From contig NZ_CAKPYE010000010.1 of assembly GCF_934202705.1 (NCBI RefSeq), forward strand, positions 1-64,000: DNA of 64,000 nucleotides, written 5' to 3'. Shown here piece after piece: positions 34,649 to 41,586 of this stretch; position 1 is the stretch's first letter; the number at the start of each line of letters is the position of its first letter. Source of the DNA: an uncultured Limosilactobacillus sp. (GTDB lineage: Bacteria; Bacillota; Bacilli; Lactobacillales; Lactobacillaceae). The notes under the pieces were generated by a model that had not been told where the DNA came from, did no database searches, and saw nothing but the letters and a program-made list of their open reading frames with translations. The translations under genes and the position numbers were made by a program.

Positions 34649-34798
34649 ATGGCGCAAAAGAAAGTTGGTTTAGAGTGTACCAAATGCGGTATGCGTAATT
34701 ATACTGTTACGGTCAACTCAACCCGTGATCATCGGTTAGAACTAAAAAAATTTTGTAAACATTGTGGTGAATATACTATTCATCGTGAAACTAGGTAG
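34649..34798 (+). CDS. rpmG: 50S ribosomal protein L33
   Basis: The 49-residue protein has two CxxC pairs (CTKCG and CKHCG), so it is the zinc-binding version of L33. GGAGGTGA precedes the ATG. The rpmG-secE-nusG order is conserved in Firmicutes. secE starts 12 bases after its stop. Confidence 0.93.
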   Translation: MAQKKVGLECTKCGMRNYTVTVNSTRDHRLELKKFCKHCGEYTIHRETR

Positions 34799-34810
34799 TG
34801 GAGGAAGACA

Positions 34811-34990
34811 ATGCATTTATTTAGATTTTTAAAGGGTGTTGTTCAAGAAATGCATAAGGTGGTTTGGCCAACCTGGAAGGAAAACCGCCGTGATACAGGT
34901 GTTGTGATTTCTTTAACGATTTTCTTTGTCATCTTCTTTGCATTAGCAGATTGGATCATTCAAGCTGGAATGTTAGCCTTTGTCAAGTAG
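34811..34990 (+). CDS. secE: Preprotein translocase subunit SecE
   Basis: The 59-residue protein is the short single-helix SecE of Gram-positive bacteria. It has an amphipathic cytoplasmic part with EMHKVVWPTWKE (about 13-24) and one membrane segment (about 31-53). It clamps SecY in the translocon. GAGGAAG precedes the start. A promoter for nusG begins right after its stop. Confidence 0.94.
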   Translation: MHLFRFLKGVVQEMHKVVWPTWKENRRDTGVVISLTIFFVIFFALADWIIQAGMLAFVK

Positions 34991-34997
34991 AGGTGGC

Positions 34998-35026
34998 TAG
35001 TCAACGCCGTTATTTTTTGATATAAT
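34998..35026 (+). promoter_or_regulatory. Probable nusG promoter
   Basis: TAGTCA (34998-35003) and TATAAT (35021-35026) are separated by 17 bases. Transcription would start near 35033, just before a terminator-like hairpin. Confidence 0.65.
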
Positions 35027-35038
35027 TTTAAAGAAGCA

Positions 35039-35065
35039 AAACTTCGTGGTACACGAGGTTTTTTT
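35039..35065 (+). terminator. Terminator-like hairpin between secE and nusG
   Basis: AAACTTCGTG (35039-35048) pairs with CACGAGGTTT (35052-35061) with one G-U, followed by TTTT. It would end secE transcripts. For transcripts from the promoter at 34998-35026 it would lie at the extreme 5' end. Confidence 0.75.
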
Positions 35066-35097
35066 ATTTTGACACAAATAACTAAAGGAGAATTATC

Positions 35098-35646
35098 ATG
35101 GAATCACATGAAAAACGCTGGTACGTATTGCATACTTACTCTGGATATGAAAACCGGGTGAAGAGTAATTTAGAGTCACGTGCCCAATCAATGGGGATGG
35201 AAGATTACATTTTCCGCGTTGTTGTTCCTGAAGAAACAGTGCGAACAGTGAAAGATGGACAAGCCAAAGAGACGGAAGAAAAGACATTTCCTGGCTACGT
35301 CTTAGTTGAAATGGTTATGACGGATCAAGCTTGGTACATTGCCAGAAATACGCCAGGGGTAACCGGATTTTTAGGATCACATGGTGGTGGATCCAAGCCA
35401 ACTCCATTACTTCCGGAAGAAGTTGACCGCATTATGAAACGGATGGGGGCCGATGTGGCACGGACTGATATTAATGTGAATGTTGGTGACAACATTAAGA
35501 TTATTGCCGGACCATTCGCTGATTTGACTGGCAAGGTAACGGCTGTTGATCATGACAAGATGAAGGTCAACGTTGATATTGAAATGTTTGGGCGACAAAC
35601 GAGTGCTGAAGTTGGCTTTGATCAAATCGACACAATGGATAATTAA
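35098..35646 (+). CDS. nusG: Transcription termination/antitermination protein NusG
   Basis: The 182-residue protein has an N-terminal NGN domain (KRWYVLHTYSGYENRV at 6-21; FPGYVLVEM near 63) and a C-terminal KOW domain (VGDNIKIIAGPFADLTGKV near 130). It binds RNA polymerase and, in Gram-positive bacteria, promotes pausing. It has AAGGAG upstream, its own promoter and a hairpin leader. Confidence 0.96.
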   Translation: MESHEKRWYVLHTYSGYENRVKSNLESRAQSMGMEDYIFRVVVPEETVRTVKDGQAKETEEKTFPGYVLVEMVMTDQAWYIARNTPGVTGFLGSHGGGSKPTPLLPEEVDRIMKRMGADVARTDINVNVGDNIKIIAGPFADLTGKVTAVDHDKMKVNVDIEMFGRQTSAEVGFDQIDTMDN

Positions 35647-35708
35647 GCCTACTACTTGAAATTAATTGATTTTTATGGTAGTTTATTCTGGTATGTAATA
35701 TGCATACT

Positions 35709-35748
35709 GTGGGAGAGGTAAAAACTTACTACCTCATCATTACCACAA
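35709..35748 (+). promoter_or_regulatory. Candidate L1-binding leader element before rplK
   Basis: GTGGGAG is followed by GAGGTA, which pairs with TACCTC, and then by a distal CCAC, making a nested stem-loop in the rplK leader. A similar GTGGGAG hairpin precedes rplA. Autoregulation by L1 is known for this operon in other bacteria; the assignment here is inference. Confidence 0.45.
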
Positions 35749-35772
35749 CACGGACTAAGGAGGTTTTGTCTC

Positions 35773-36198
35773 GTGGCAAAAAAAGTAGCTAACATTGTTA
35801 AGTTGCAAATTCCTGCCGGTGCAGCAACGCCAGCTCCACCAGTAGGTCCTGCACTTGGACAAGCAGGGATCAACATTATGGGCTTCACTAAGGAATTCAA
35901 CGCACGGACAGCTGACCAAAAGGGTATGCTGATTCCAGTTGTAATTACTGTTTATGAAGATCGTTCATTCGACTTTATTACGAAGACCCCACCTGCTGCC
36001 GTATTGCTTAAGAAAGCCGCTGGTGTTGAACATGGTTCCGGCGAACCTAACACAAAGAAGGTTGCTAAGGTAACCAAGGATCAAGTTAAGGAAATTGCCG
36101 AAACTAAGATGCAAGATCTAAACGCTGCTGACGTTGAAGCAGCAATGCGCATGATCGAAGGTACTGCACGGAGCATGGGCTTCACTGTTGAAGACTAG
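35773..36198 (+). CDS. rplK: 50S ribosomal protein L11
   Basis: The 141-residue protein has the L11 N-terminal block LQIPAGAATPAPPVGPALGQ (residues 11-30) and the C-terminal rRNA-binding domain ending in EGTARSMGFTVED. It forms the GTPase-associated centre with 23S rRNA. The start is GTG, with AAGGAGG upstream. It lies in an operon with rplA, whose leader hairpin separates the two. Confidence 0.97.
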   Translation: MAKKVANIVKLQIPAGAATPAPPVGPALGQAGINIMGFTKEFNARTADQKGMLIPVVITVYEDRSFDFITKTPPAAVLLKKAAGVEHGSGEPNTKKVAKVTKDQVKEIAETKMQDLNAADVEAAMRMIEGTARSMGFTVED

Positions 36199-36242
36199 GC
36201 TAGGCGTAGCACCGGAACTCTTATCAAAATAAGGGTTCCCAC

Positions 36243-36268
36243 GTGGGAGGTCAACCCGTTAGACCACA
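36243..36268 (+). promoter_or_regulatory. Candidate L1-binding element before rplA
   Basis: GTGGGAGGTC is followed by AACCCGTTA and GACCAC, forming a short hairpin with a GTGGGAG internal loop, 20 bases before the rplA ribosome-binding region. The preceding hairpin GGAACTCTTA/TAAGGGTTCC fills the rest of the gap. The motif resembles L1 autoregulatory sites upstream of rplA in other Firmicutes. Confidence 0.5.
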
Positions 36269-36290
36269 TTTGCAAGGAGGAAAACACAAG

Positions 36291-36983
36291 ATGGCTAAAA
36301 AACATGGTAAGAAATACCTTGAAGCGCTCAAGAAAGTTGATAGCAAAAAAGAATATGCTGTTAACGATGCGGTTCAATTAGTAAAGGATATTGACTTTGC
36401 AAACTTTGACTCCACAGTTGAAGTTGCATTTAAATTAAACGTTGACACTAAGCAAGCTGATCAACAATTACGTGGTGCCGTTGTATTACCAAACGGTACT
36501 GGTAAGGACCAAACAGTAATTGTGTTTGCTAAGGGTGATAACGCTGAAGCTGCTAAGAATGCCGGTGCTGACTTTGTTGGTGACCAAGACTTAGTAGAAA
36601 AGATTCAAGACGGTTGGTTAGACTTTGACGTTGCAATTGCAACTCCGGACATGATGCCACAAGTTGGTCGTTTAGGTCGGGTCTTAGGCCCAAAGGGCTT
36701 AATGCCAAACCCAAAGACTGGTACGGTTACGATGGATGTTGCTAAGGCTGTTGAAGAGTCTAAAGCTGGTAAGGTTACTTACCGGACTGACCGTGATGGT
36801 AATGTGGCGGTACCTTTTGGTAAGGCTTCATTCGATACTGATAAGTTAGTAGAAAACTTGAAGACGATCGAAGATATTATTGTTAAGTCTCGTCCAGCTT
36901 CTGTACGTGGGACTTACATTCAACATGTTTCAATTGCTTCAACATTTGGACCAAGTGTTACGCTTGATTTAACTTCTTTCTAA
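36291..36983 (+). CDS. rplA: 50S ribosomal protein L1
   Basis: The 230-residue protein starts MAKKHGKKYLEALKK and contains the L1 signature region VGRLGRVLGPKGLMPNPKTG near 125-145. It builds the L1 stalk. ATG 36291 has AAGGAGG upstream. A longer frame from 36243 would include the regulatory hairpin and has no site. A terminator follows, so rplJL is not read from here. Confidence 0.97.
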   Translation: MAKKHGKKYLEALKKVDSKKEYAVNDAVQLVKDIDFANFDSTVEVAFKLNVDTKQADQQLRGAVVLPNGTGKDQTVIVFAKGDNAEAAKNAGADFVGDQDLVEKIQDGWLDFDVAIATPDMMPQVGRLGRVLGPKGLMPNPKTGTVTMDVAKAVEESKAGKVTYRTDRDGNVAVPFGKASFDTDKLVENLKTIEDIIVKSRPASVRGTYIQHVSIASTFGPSVTLDLTSF

Positions 36984-36999
36984 TTAAGTAAGGCATATT

Positions 37000-37038
37000 A
37001 AAAGAGGAATCTGAATTTAATTTCAGATTCCTCTTTTT
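37000..37038. terminator. Terminator after rplA
   Basis: AAAAGAGGAATCTGAA pairs with TTCAGATTCCTCTTTT around a six-base loop, followed by T. The A-rich left side could also serve the convergent permease gene. Confidence 0.9.
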
Positions 37039-37148
37039 TGCTTTTTGTATTAATGTTAATGCAAGCTAATTCTAGCTACGCTTATTAACAAGATTTACCA
37101 ATCTTGGTCATTAATAGCTGATAATCAGGATTGGCGAAGAATAGCTAA

Positions 37149-38480
37149 TTAACCTTTTTGATAAAACATTTTTACAAAGTAGAGAATTGGTAAGCCGACA
37201 ACCACAATGCCAATAAAGAGGATGACCCCAGCTGGATCGTTGAACATCTCACTAATGAGCACAAAGAAGCCACCGACGATCGCAACAATTGGAACCAATG
37301 GATAGAGCGGCGTGGAAAACGGTCGTTTCACAAACTTATTCCGCTTGCGGAGGATAAAAACGCCAAAGAAGGCTAGCATATAGAAACAGTAAACGGTAAA
37401 TACACAGAGATCCGATAAATGGTCGGGATCAAAGAACAGCATCATGATGAAGGCCAGGGCCACGATAAAGATGGTAGCGGTAACCGGAGCTTTGCCCTTT
37501 GGGCTTAAGTAGGCGAGAAACTTTGAAAACGGAATATCTTTACGCTTCGCCATTGCGTATACTATGCGCGGGAAAGTAAGCATTTTACCGTTTAAAGTGC
37601 CCATCATTGAAATAATGATTCCGGCAGAGAGCAGTTTGCCGCCCACTTGGCCAAATGCTTTTGTCGCAAGGTAAGCGGTAGTGTTTTCTCCTAATCGATG
37701 AATTGTGCCCACTGGTAGAAAACGCAGAATACCGACGGTAATGAGCGTGTAGATGATCAGGACGGCAGTGATTCCAAAAATAATGGCTTTTGGTAATAGC
37801 TTCTGGGGATTTTTCATTTCGCCACCAAGGTTAGCGATGAGAATCCAGCCATCATAGCCGAACAGAGTTGCCAAGACGGCAACCCCAAAGCCGCCCGAAG
37901 TTTGATGGATTTCACGCATGGTTTGACCAAACGCATTCTGATGTCCCCAGAAGAGGCCAAAAATAATGATCGCAGCAATTGGAATGAGCTTACCGAGCGT
38001 AGTAATGACTGAGAAAAGAGCACCAACCTTGTTTTCTAAGAGGTTCATTAATCCAATTAACCCAACAGTAATAATTGCTAACGGAATTCGCCATTCATTC
38101 CCGAGGCCAAAGAAATTTGCCATCAGAATACTCATAAAACCAGCAACTGAGGCGATAATTGCTGGTCCATATACAATGATTTGCATCCAGCCAGCAAGGA
38201 ACCCAAGAATTCTTCCGTAAATGTTTTCAATGTAAATATACAAACCACCAGTATAAGGCATTTGAGCACCAATCTCAGCGACGGTCAACCCACCGGTTAA
38301 GGTGATAATTCCTCCAAAAACCCAGGCAAGGATTGCCATTGTGGAAGAACCGGCACTATCGAGAACGGAACCCTGCTTAAAAAAGATTCCGGAACCGATA
38401 ATGGTTCCAATCACGATTGAAATTGCCGAGCCAAAACCTAACGACCGTTTCAGATCTTCGGTTGGTTGTTGATCCTGCAT
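37149..38480 (-). CDS. APC-superfamily amino acid permease, serine/threonine exchanger-like
   Basis: The 443-residue permease has about 12 membrane segments. It opens with the APC motif GTIIGSGIFF near residue 28, and the overall pattern (AEIGAQMPYTGGLYIYIENI; ATLFGYDGWI) is that of the LAT/SteT group. ATG 38480 is chosen for GGGGGA seven bases upstream. The gene sits between rplA and rplJ on the opposite strand, splitting a usually continuous ribosomal block. Its leader holds a serine-rich peptide and an attenuator, which suggests that serine (perhaps also threonine) is the substrate or signal. Confidence 0.82.
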   Translation of the reverse strand: MQDQQPTEDLKRSLGFGSAISIVIGTIIGSGIFFKQGSVLDSAGSSTMAILAWVFGGIITLTGGLTVAEIGAQMPYTGGLYIYIENIYGRILGFLAGWMQIIVYGPAIIASVAGFMSILMANFFGLGNEWRIPLAIITVGLIGLMNLLENKVGALFSVITTLGKLIPIAAIIIFGLFWGHQNAFGQTMREIHQTSGGFGVAVLATLFGYDGWILIANLGGEMKNPQKLLPKAIIFGITAVLIIYTLITVGILRFLPVGTIHRLGENTTAYLATKAFGQVGGKLLSAGIIISMMGTLNGKMLTFPRIVYAMAKRKDIPFSKFLAYLSPKGKAPVTATIFIVALAFIMMLFFDPDHLSDLCVFTVYCFYMLAFFGVFILRKRNKFVKRPFSTPLYPLVPIVAIVGGFFVLISEMFNDPAGVILFIGIVVVGLPILYFVKMFYQKG

Positions 38481-38507
38481 AACTAATTCCCCCATTCTTT
38501 GACACAA

Positions 38508-38563
38508 TAAAAGCCGTCCCGTTCAACCATTCATAATCCGATCAGTGGTTGAAAGAGACGGCT
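38508..38563 (-). terminator. Regulated terminator in the permease leader (segments 3 and 4)
   Basis: On the minus strand AGCCGTC and TTCAACCA (38563-38545) pair with TGGTTGAA and GACGGCT (38529-38512), giving an 18-bp stem with one mismatch and one G-U. CTTTTATT follows. It ends just before the permease ribosome-binding site. The inner TCAACCAC can instead pair with GTGGTTGA at 38611-38604, so it fits a switchable terminator. Confidence 0.75.
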
Positions 38564-38599
38564 CATTGATTTCTTTTTTAAAATTAATGAATACCAAAA

Positions 38600-38674
38600 T
38601 CACTCAACCACATTTATAGATGATGAGGTTGAGGCAGAGGACATATTAAGCTGTGTTAAGTGATGCTGTAACAT
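38600..38674 (-). CDS. Serine-rich leader peptide of the permease gene
   Basis: This is a 24-codon reading frame with GGAGG eight bases before the ATG. Codons 12-19 read Ser-Ser-Ala-Ser-Thr-Ser-Ser-Ser. The stop lies just after the segment GTGGTTGAG, which pairs either with the upstream CTCAACC inside the serine codons (38633-38627) or with the downstream TCAACCAC. Ribosome stalling at serine codons would mask the first segment, allow the antiterminator and let the permease be transcribed. This reading is inferred from the geometry. Confidence 0.7.
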   Translation of the reverse strand: MLQHHLTQLNMSSASTSSSINVVE

Positions 38675-38699
38675 TACGCTTTCCTCCAGGAATTTTGAT

Positions 38700-38734
38700 T
38701 GGTATTAGAATACCATTAGAAAAAATTAACGCAA
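38700..38734 (-). promoter_or_regulatory. Promoter of the permease leader with overlapping palindrome
   Basis: On the minus strand TTGCGT (38734-38729) and TATTCT (38712-38707) are separated by 16 bases. A perfect inverted repeat TGGTATT-2-AATACCA (38700-38715) covers the -10 and start point, suggesting an operator. Confidence 0.55.
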
Positions 38735-38760
38735 GGAATTATTTTAATTTTTATGATTGC

Positions 38761-38789
38761 TTGCAAAATAAAAGATAATTATGTATACT
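38761..38789 (+). promoter_or_regulatory. Promoter of rplJ-rplL
   Basis: TTGCAA (38761-38766) and TATACT (38784-38789) are separated by exactly 17 bases. It drives the L10 leader and rplJL. Confidence 0.85.
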
Positions 38790-38810
38790 ATCCAAGTGGT
38801 TATAAATATG

Positions 38811-38912
38811 ACTCTGCCTAAGACTCAGGTGACAAACGTCTCAATCATACCTGCCGAGGAAGAAATGAAATGTTCCTTCTCTATGTCTGCCGGTCATAGG
38901 GATTTTTTTAAA
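38811..38912 (+). promoter_or_regulatory. Ribosomal protein L10 leader
   Basis: The leader carries the L10-leader hallmarks: an AGGTG...ACCTGCCGAGG stem region with an AGAAATGAAATG segment. CTCTATGTCTGCCGGTCATAGGG and a T-run follow, and this part can act as a terminator. L10(L12)4 binding to such leaders represses rplJL in Firmicutes. It resembles Rfam family RF00557 by recall. Confidence 0.82.
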
Positions 38913-38946
38913 TCCGTGCCAAATATAATATAGGAGGTGTAATTTC

Positions 38947-39447
38947 ATGAGTGAAACAGCTATTGCTAAAAAGGCTGAAGCCGTTAAGGTTGCCAATGGT
39001 TTATTGACCGATGCTGAATCTGCCATCGTTGTTGATTACCGTGGTTTAACGGTTGATGAAGTCACAGATTTGCGTAAGCAACTTCGTGATGCCGGTGTTA
39101 AGATGGTCGTTATTAAGAACAAGATCTTGGAACGGGCCGTTGAAGGCACTGACTATGAAGACTTGAAGAGCACTTTTGTTGGCCCAACTGCAGTTGCCTT
39201 TTCTAACGAGGACCCAATTGCTCCTGCAAAGATTATGAAGAAGTTTGCAGAAGACCATGATGCTCTTGAAATTAAGGGTGGATTCATTGAAAAAGACATC
39301 AAGACTCTTGATGAAATTAATGAATTCGCTGAATTGCCAAGTCGGGAAGATCTTCTTTCTATGCTTGCCTCTGCATTGCAAGATCCAATGCGGAAGATCG
39401 CACGGGCTGTCAAAGCCGTTGCCGACAAGGCCGACGAAGCCGCATAA
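38947..39447 (+). CDS. rplJ: 50S ribosomal protein L10
   Basis: The 166-residue protein has VVDYRGLTVDEVTDLRKQLR near residues 29-48 and the globular block KNKILERAV. It ends in the C-terminal helix that anchors L7/L12 dimers. GGAGGTG lies upstream of the ATG. It is cotranscribed with rplL, 66 bases downstream, under control of the L10 leader. Confidence 0.97.
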   Translation: MSETAIAKKAEAVKVANGLLTDAESAIVVDYRGLTVDEVTDLRKQLRDAGVKMVVIKNKILERAVEGTDYEDLKSTFVGPTAVAFSNEDPIAPAKIMKKFAEDHDALEIKGGFIEKDIKTLDEINEFAELPSREDLLSMLASALQDPMRKIARAVKAVADKADEAA

Positions 39448-39513
39448 TTGTGCAGTTTCATTTACATTTAGATTATCAATCAAACAAGAATTAATTATTG
39501 GAGGAATTTAAAA

Positions 39514-39879
39514 ATGGCTTTTGATAAGGATGCTATTATTGCTTCATTAAAAGAAGCATCAATCTCTGACCTTAACGACCTTGTTAAGGCAATCGAAGAC
39601 GAATTTGACGTTTCTGCTGCTGCTCCAGTTGCAGTTGCAGGTGCTGCTGGTGGCGACGGTGCTGCTAAGGACAGCTTCACTGTTGAATTAACTGAACCAG
39701 GTGCTGCTAAGGTTAAGGTTATTAAGGCTGTTAAGGATATTACTGGTTCAGGCCTTAAGGATGCTAAGGACCTTGTTGATAACGCACCATCCGTTATTAA
39801 GGAAGACGCTAAGGAAGACGAAGCTAAGGACATCAAGGCTAAGCTTGAAGATGCCGGTGCTACTGTTACCCTTAAGTAG
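39514..39879 (+). CDS. rplL: 50S ribosomal protein L7/L12
   Basis: The 121-residue stalk protein has an N-terminal dimerisation domain, an Ala/Gly-rich hinge (about 36-50), and the C-terminal factor-binding domain with AAKVKVIKAVKDITGSGLKD. GGAGG precedes the start and a terminator follows. Confidence 0.97.
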   Translation: MAFDKDAIIASLKEASISDLNDLVKAIEDEFDVSAAAPVAVAGAAGGDGAAKDSFTVELTEPGAAKVKVIKAVKDITGSGLKDAKDLVDNAPSVIKEDAKEDEAKDIKAKLEDAGATVTLK

Positions 39880-39891
39880 TTTTAACCAACT

Positions 39892-39923
39892 AAAAGGACT
39901 GTCACTTTGGCAGTCTTTTTTTG
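39892..39923 (+). terminator. Terminator of rplJL
   Basis: AAGGACTGTCA pairs with TGGCAGTCTT (one G-U, one bulge) around a short loop, followed by seven T. Confidence 0.82.
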
Positions 39924-39927
39924 TATG

Positions 39928-39980
39928 AAAAAGCGGTGTTGACTAAGGATCCTGGAGGATCGCTAATCAACACCGTTTTA
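39928..39980 (-). terminator. Terminator of thrC
   Basis: A long stem, AAAACGGTGTTGATTAGCGATCC on the minus strand, pairs with GGATCCTTAGTCAACACCGC with a few mismatches around four bases, followed by TTTTTC. Confidence 0.85.
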
Positions 39981-41474
39981 TTATTTTAACTTGAGAATTT
40001 CACTAATGGTTGCTGCCATTGCGGACGGTTCAATTACTTGCTCAGCTTTGGAAGACTGTTCAAATAATTGTTGCACATTAGCATTCAATGGTTGTTTAAG
40101 CACAGACTGAAGTTGCTTGATTGCGGCCAACCCGCTGGTTGCTATTTCTTTGCCAGTAATGGCTTTGTAAACCGTTTCGGGAAATTTATATGGACTGGCC
40201 GTTGAAACGATTACCATTGGTGTATCATCACGGTGTTGTGACTGATACTGACGGGCCACGAATGAGGCAACAGCAGTGTGTGGATCAATGGCGTAACTAT
40301 TTTGCGCATAAATTTTGTCGATCTCTTGTAAGACTTGTTTTTGAGTTGCAAAGCCAGCGTTAAAGGTGGCACTCAGTTTGCCAAGGACGGATGAACTGAT
40401 TTGGTAGCTACCGCTTTGGTTTAACTGATCCATTAATATCTTTACCTCAGTAGCATTTTCATCATACAAGTCAAACAGTAGTCGCTCTAAATTACTGGAA
40501 ACCAAAATGTCCATGGCTGGTGAATTAGTTAGGTAAAATGGTCGTTGGCGATCATACTTGCCACTGTTAAAGAAATCGGTAAGAACATTATTCTCGTCAG
40601 AAGCACAAATTAGTCGATTAATTGGTAAGCCCAGTTTTTTTGCGTAGTAGCCAGCTAGAATATCACCAAAATTGCCGGTAGGTACCGCAAAATTCAGTGG
40701 TTCACCAGCCTGGATGACATTACGACGAACTAACTGCCCGTATGCACTCAGGTAGTAAACAATTTGCGGCACTAGCCGACCAATATTCATGGAATTAGCA
40801 GAAGAAAATTGAAAACCATTCTGCCGTAATTCTTGATTAAAGGATTGATTATTAAAAATAGCTTTAACGGCCGTTTGTGCATCATCAAAATTACCATCAA
40901 TCGCAATGGCCGTTAAATTTTGACCACGTTGACCCAACATTTGGTGGAGTTGAACAGGACTCACGCCACCATGCGGGTAGAAAACAATAACTTGGGTACC
41001 TTCCTGATTGCTAAAGCCACGCATTGAAGCAGTTCCAGTGTCCCCAGAGGTAGCAGTTAAAATGATAATTTGGTTATTAATTTGTTCGATTGTTAGGGCT
41101 CTTTTCATTAACCGCGGGAGGGCTTGCAGAGCAATATCCTTAAACGCCAGAGTAGGTCCATGGAATAATTCCAGGTAATAATTACCGCTATGCTGAGCGG
41201 AAACGGGGGCAATTGCATCTTGTTCCCATTGTGAACCGTAAGCATCCTTGACAATCGTAGTTAGCTGTTCAGGGGCCAAATCATCGAAGAACCAGCTTAA
41301 GACTAGTTGAGCAATTTCTTGGTAGTTCATCCTGGAAAGATTCTTTAGTGGCAAATTAACCTTTGGAAAATCAACTGGGACGAACAGGCCGCCGTCAGGA
41401 GCCAATCCTTGGATAACAGTTTGCGGGGAATTTAATGCTTCTGTAATCGAACCACGGGTACTGCGATATTGCAT
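39981..41474 (-). CDS. thrC: Threonine synthase
   Basis: This 497-residue PLP enzyme turns O-phosphohomoserine into threonine. The PLP Lys is in GPTLAFKDIALQ near residue 112. TATSGDTGTASM, near 145, is the phosphate-binding region, and an N-terminal threonine-synthase domain starts MQYRSTRGS. It belongs to the longer group of threonine synthases. GGAGG precedes the ATG. It is divergent from hom-thrB, and the two share an inverted-repeat promoter region, so the pathway is probably coregulated. Confidence 0.95.
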   Translation of the reverse strand: MQYRSTRGSITEALNSPQTVIQGLAPDGGLFVPVDFPKVNLPLKNLSRMNYQEIAQLVLSWFFDDLAPEQLTTIVKDAYGSQWEQDAIAPVSAQHSGNYYLELFHGPTLAFKDIALQALPRLMKRALTIEQINNQIIILTATSGDTGTASMRGFSNQEGTQVIVFYPHGGVSPVQLHQMLGQRGQNLTAIAIDGNFDDAQTAVKAIFNNQSFNQELRQNGFQFSSANSMNIGRLVPQIVYYLSAYGQLVRRNVIQAGEPLNFAVPTGNFGDILAGYYAKKLGLPINRLICASDENNVLTDFFNSGKYDRQRPFYLTNSPAMDILVSSNLERLLFDLYDENATEVKILMDQLNQSGSYQISSSVLGKLSATFNAGFATQKQVLQEIDKIYAQNSYAIDPHTAVASFVARQYQSQHRDDTPMVIVSTASPYKFPETVYKAITGKEIATSGLAAIKQLQSVLKQPLNANVQQLFEQSSKAEQVIEPSAMAATISEILKLK

Positions 41475-41516
41475 GAAAAAGCCTCCATTTCGAAGAATAG
41501 TGATTATTTATTGGTT

Positions 41517-41547
41517 ATTGTAACCTGTGAGGGACGTATGTTACAAT
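41517..41547. promoter_or_regulatory. Inverted-repeat divergent promoter for thrC and hom-thrB
   Basis: ATTGTAAC (41517-41524) and GTTACAAT (41540-41547) are perfect inverted repeats 15 bases apart. Read on either strand they give -35 TTGTAA, an 18-base spacer and -10 TACAAT. Predicted start points lie about 33-36 bases before the hom and thrC start codons. The arms may also be a regulator site. Confidence 0.65.
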
Positions 41548-41586
41548 GCTAAAAATGAAAAAATAATGAGAAAATGAGGTGGCATG

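Noticed and set aside
36243..36290. Upstream extension of rplA
   Set aside because: It is the leader hairpin region; the L1 start MAKKHGKK is at 36291 with AAGGAGG.
37040..37148. Possible terminator of the permease gene (CAAGATT/AATCTTG on the minus strand)
   Set aside because: The stem is only seven AT-rich pairs with a poor T-run; the stronger rplA hairpin could serve instead.
39046..39511. Several overlapping frames in other phases over rplJ and rplL
   Set aside because: They are shadows of the highly biased ribosomal protein codons without start signals.
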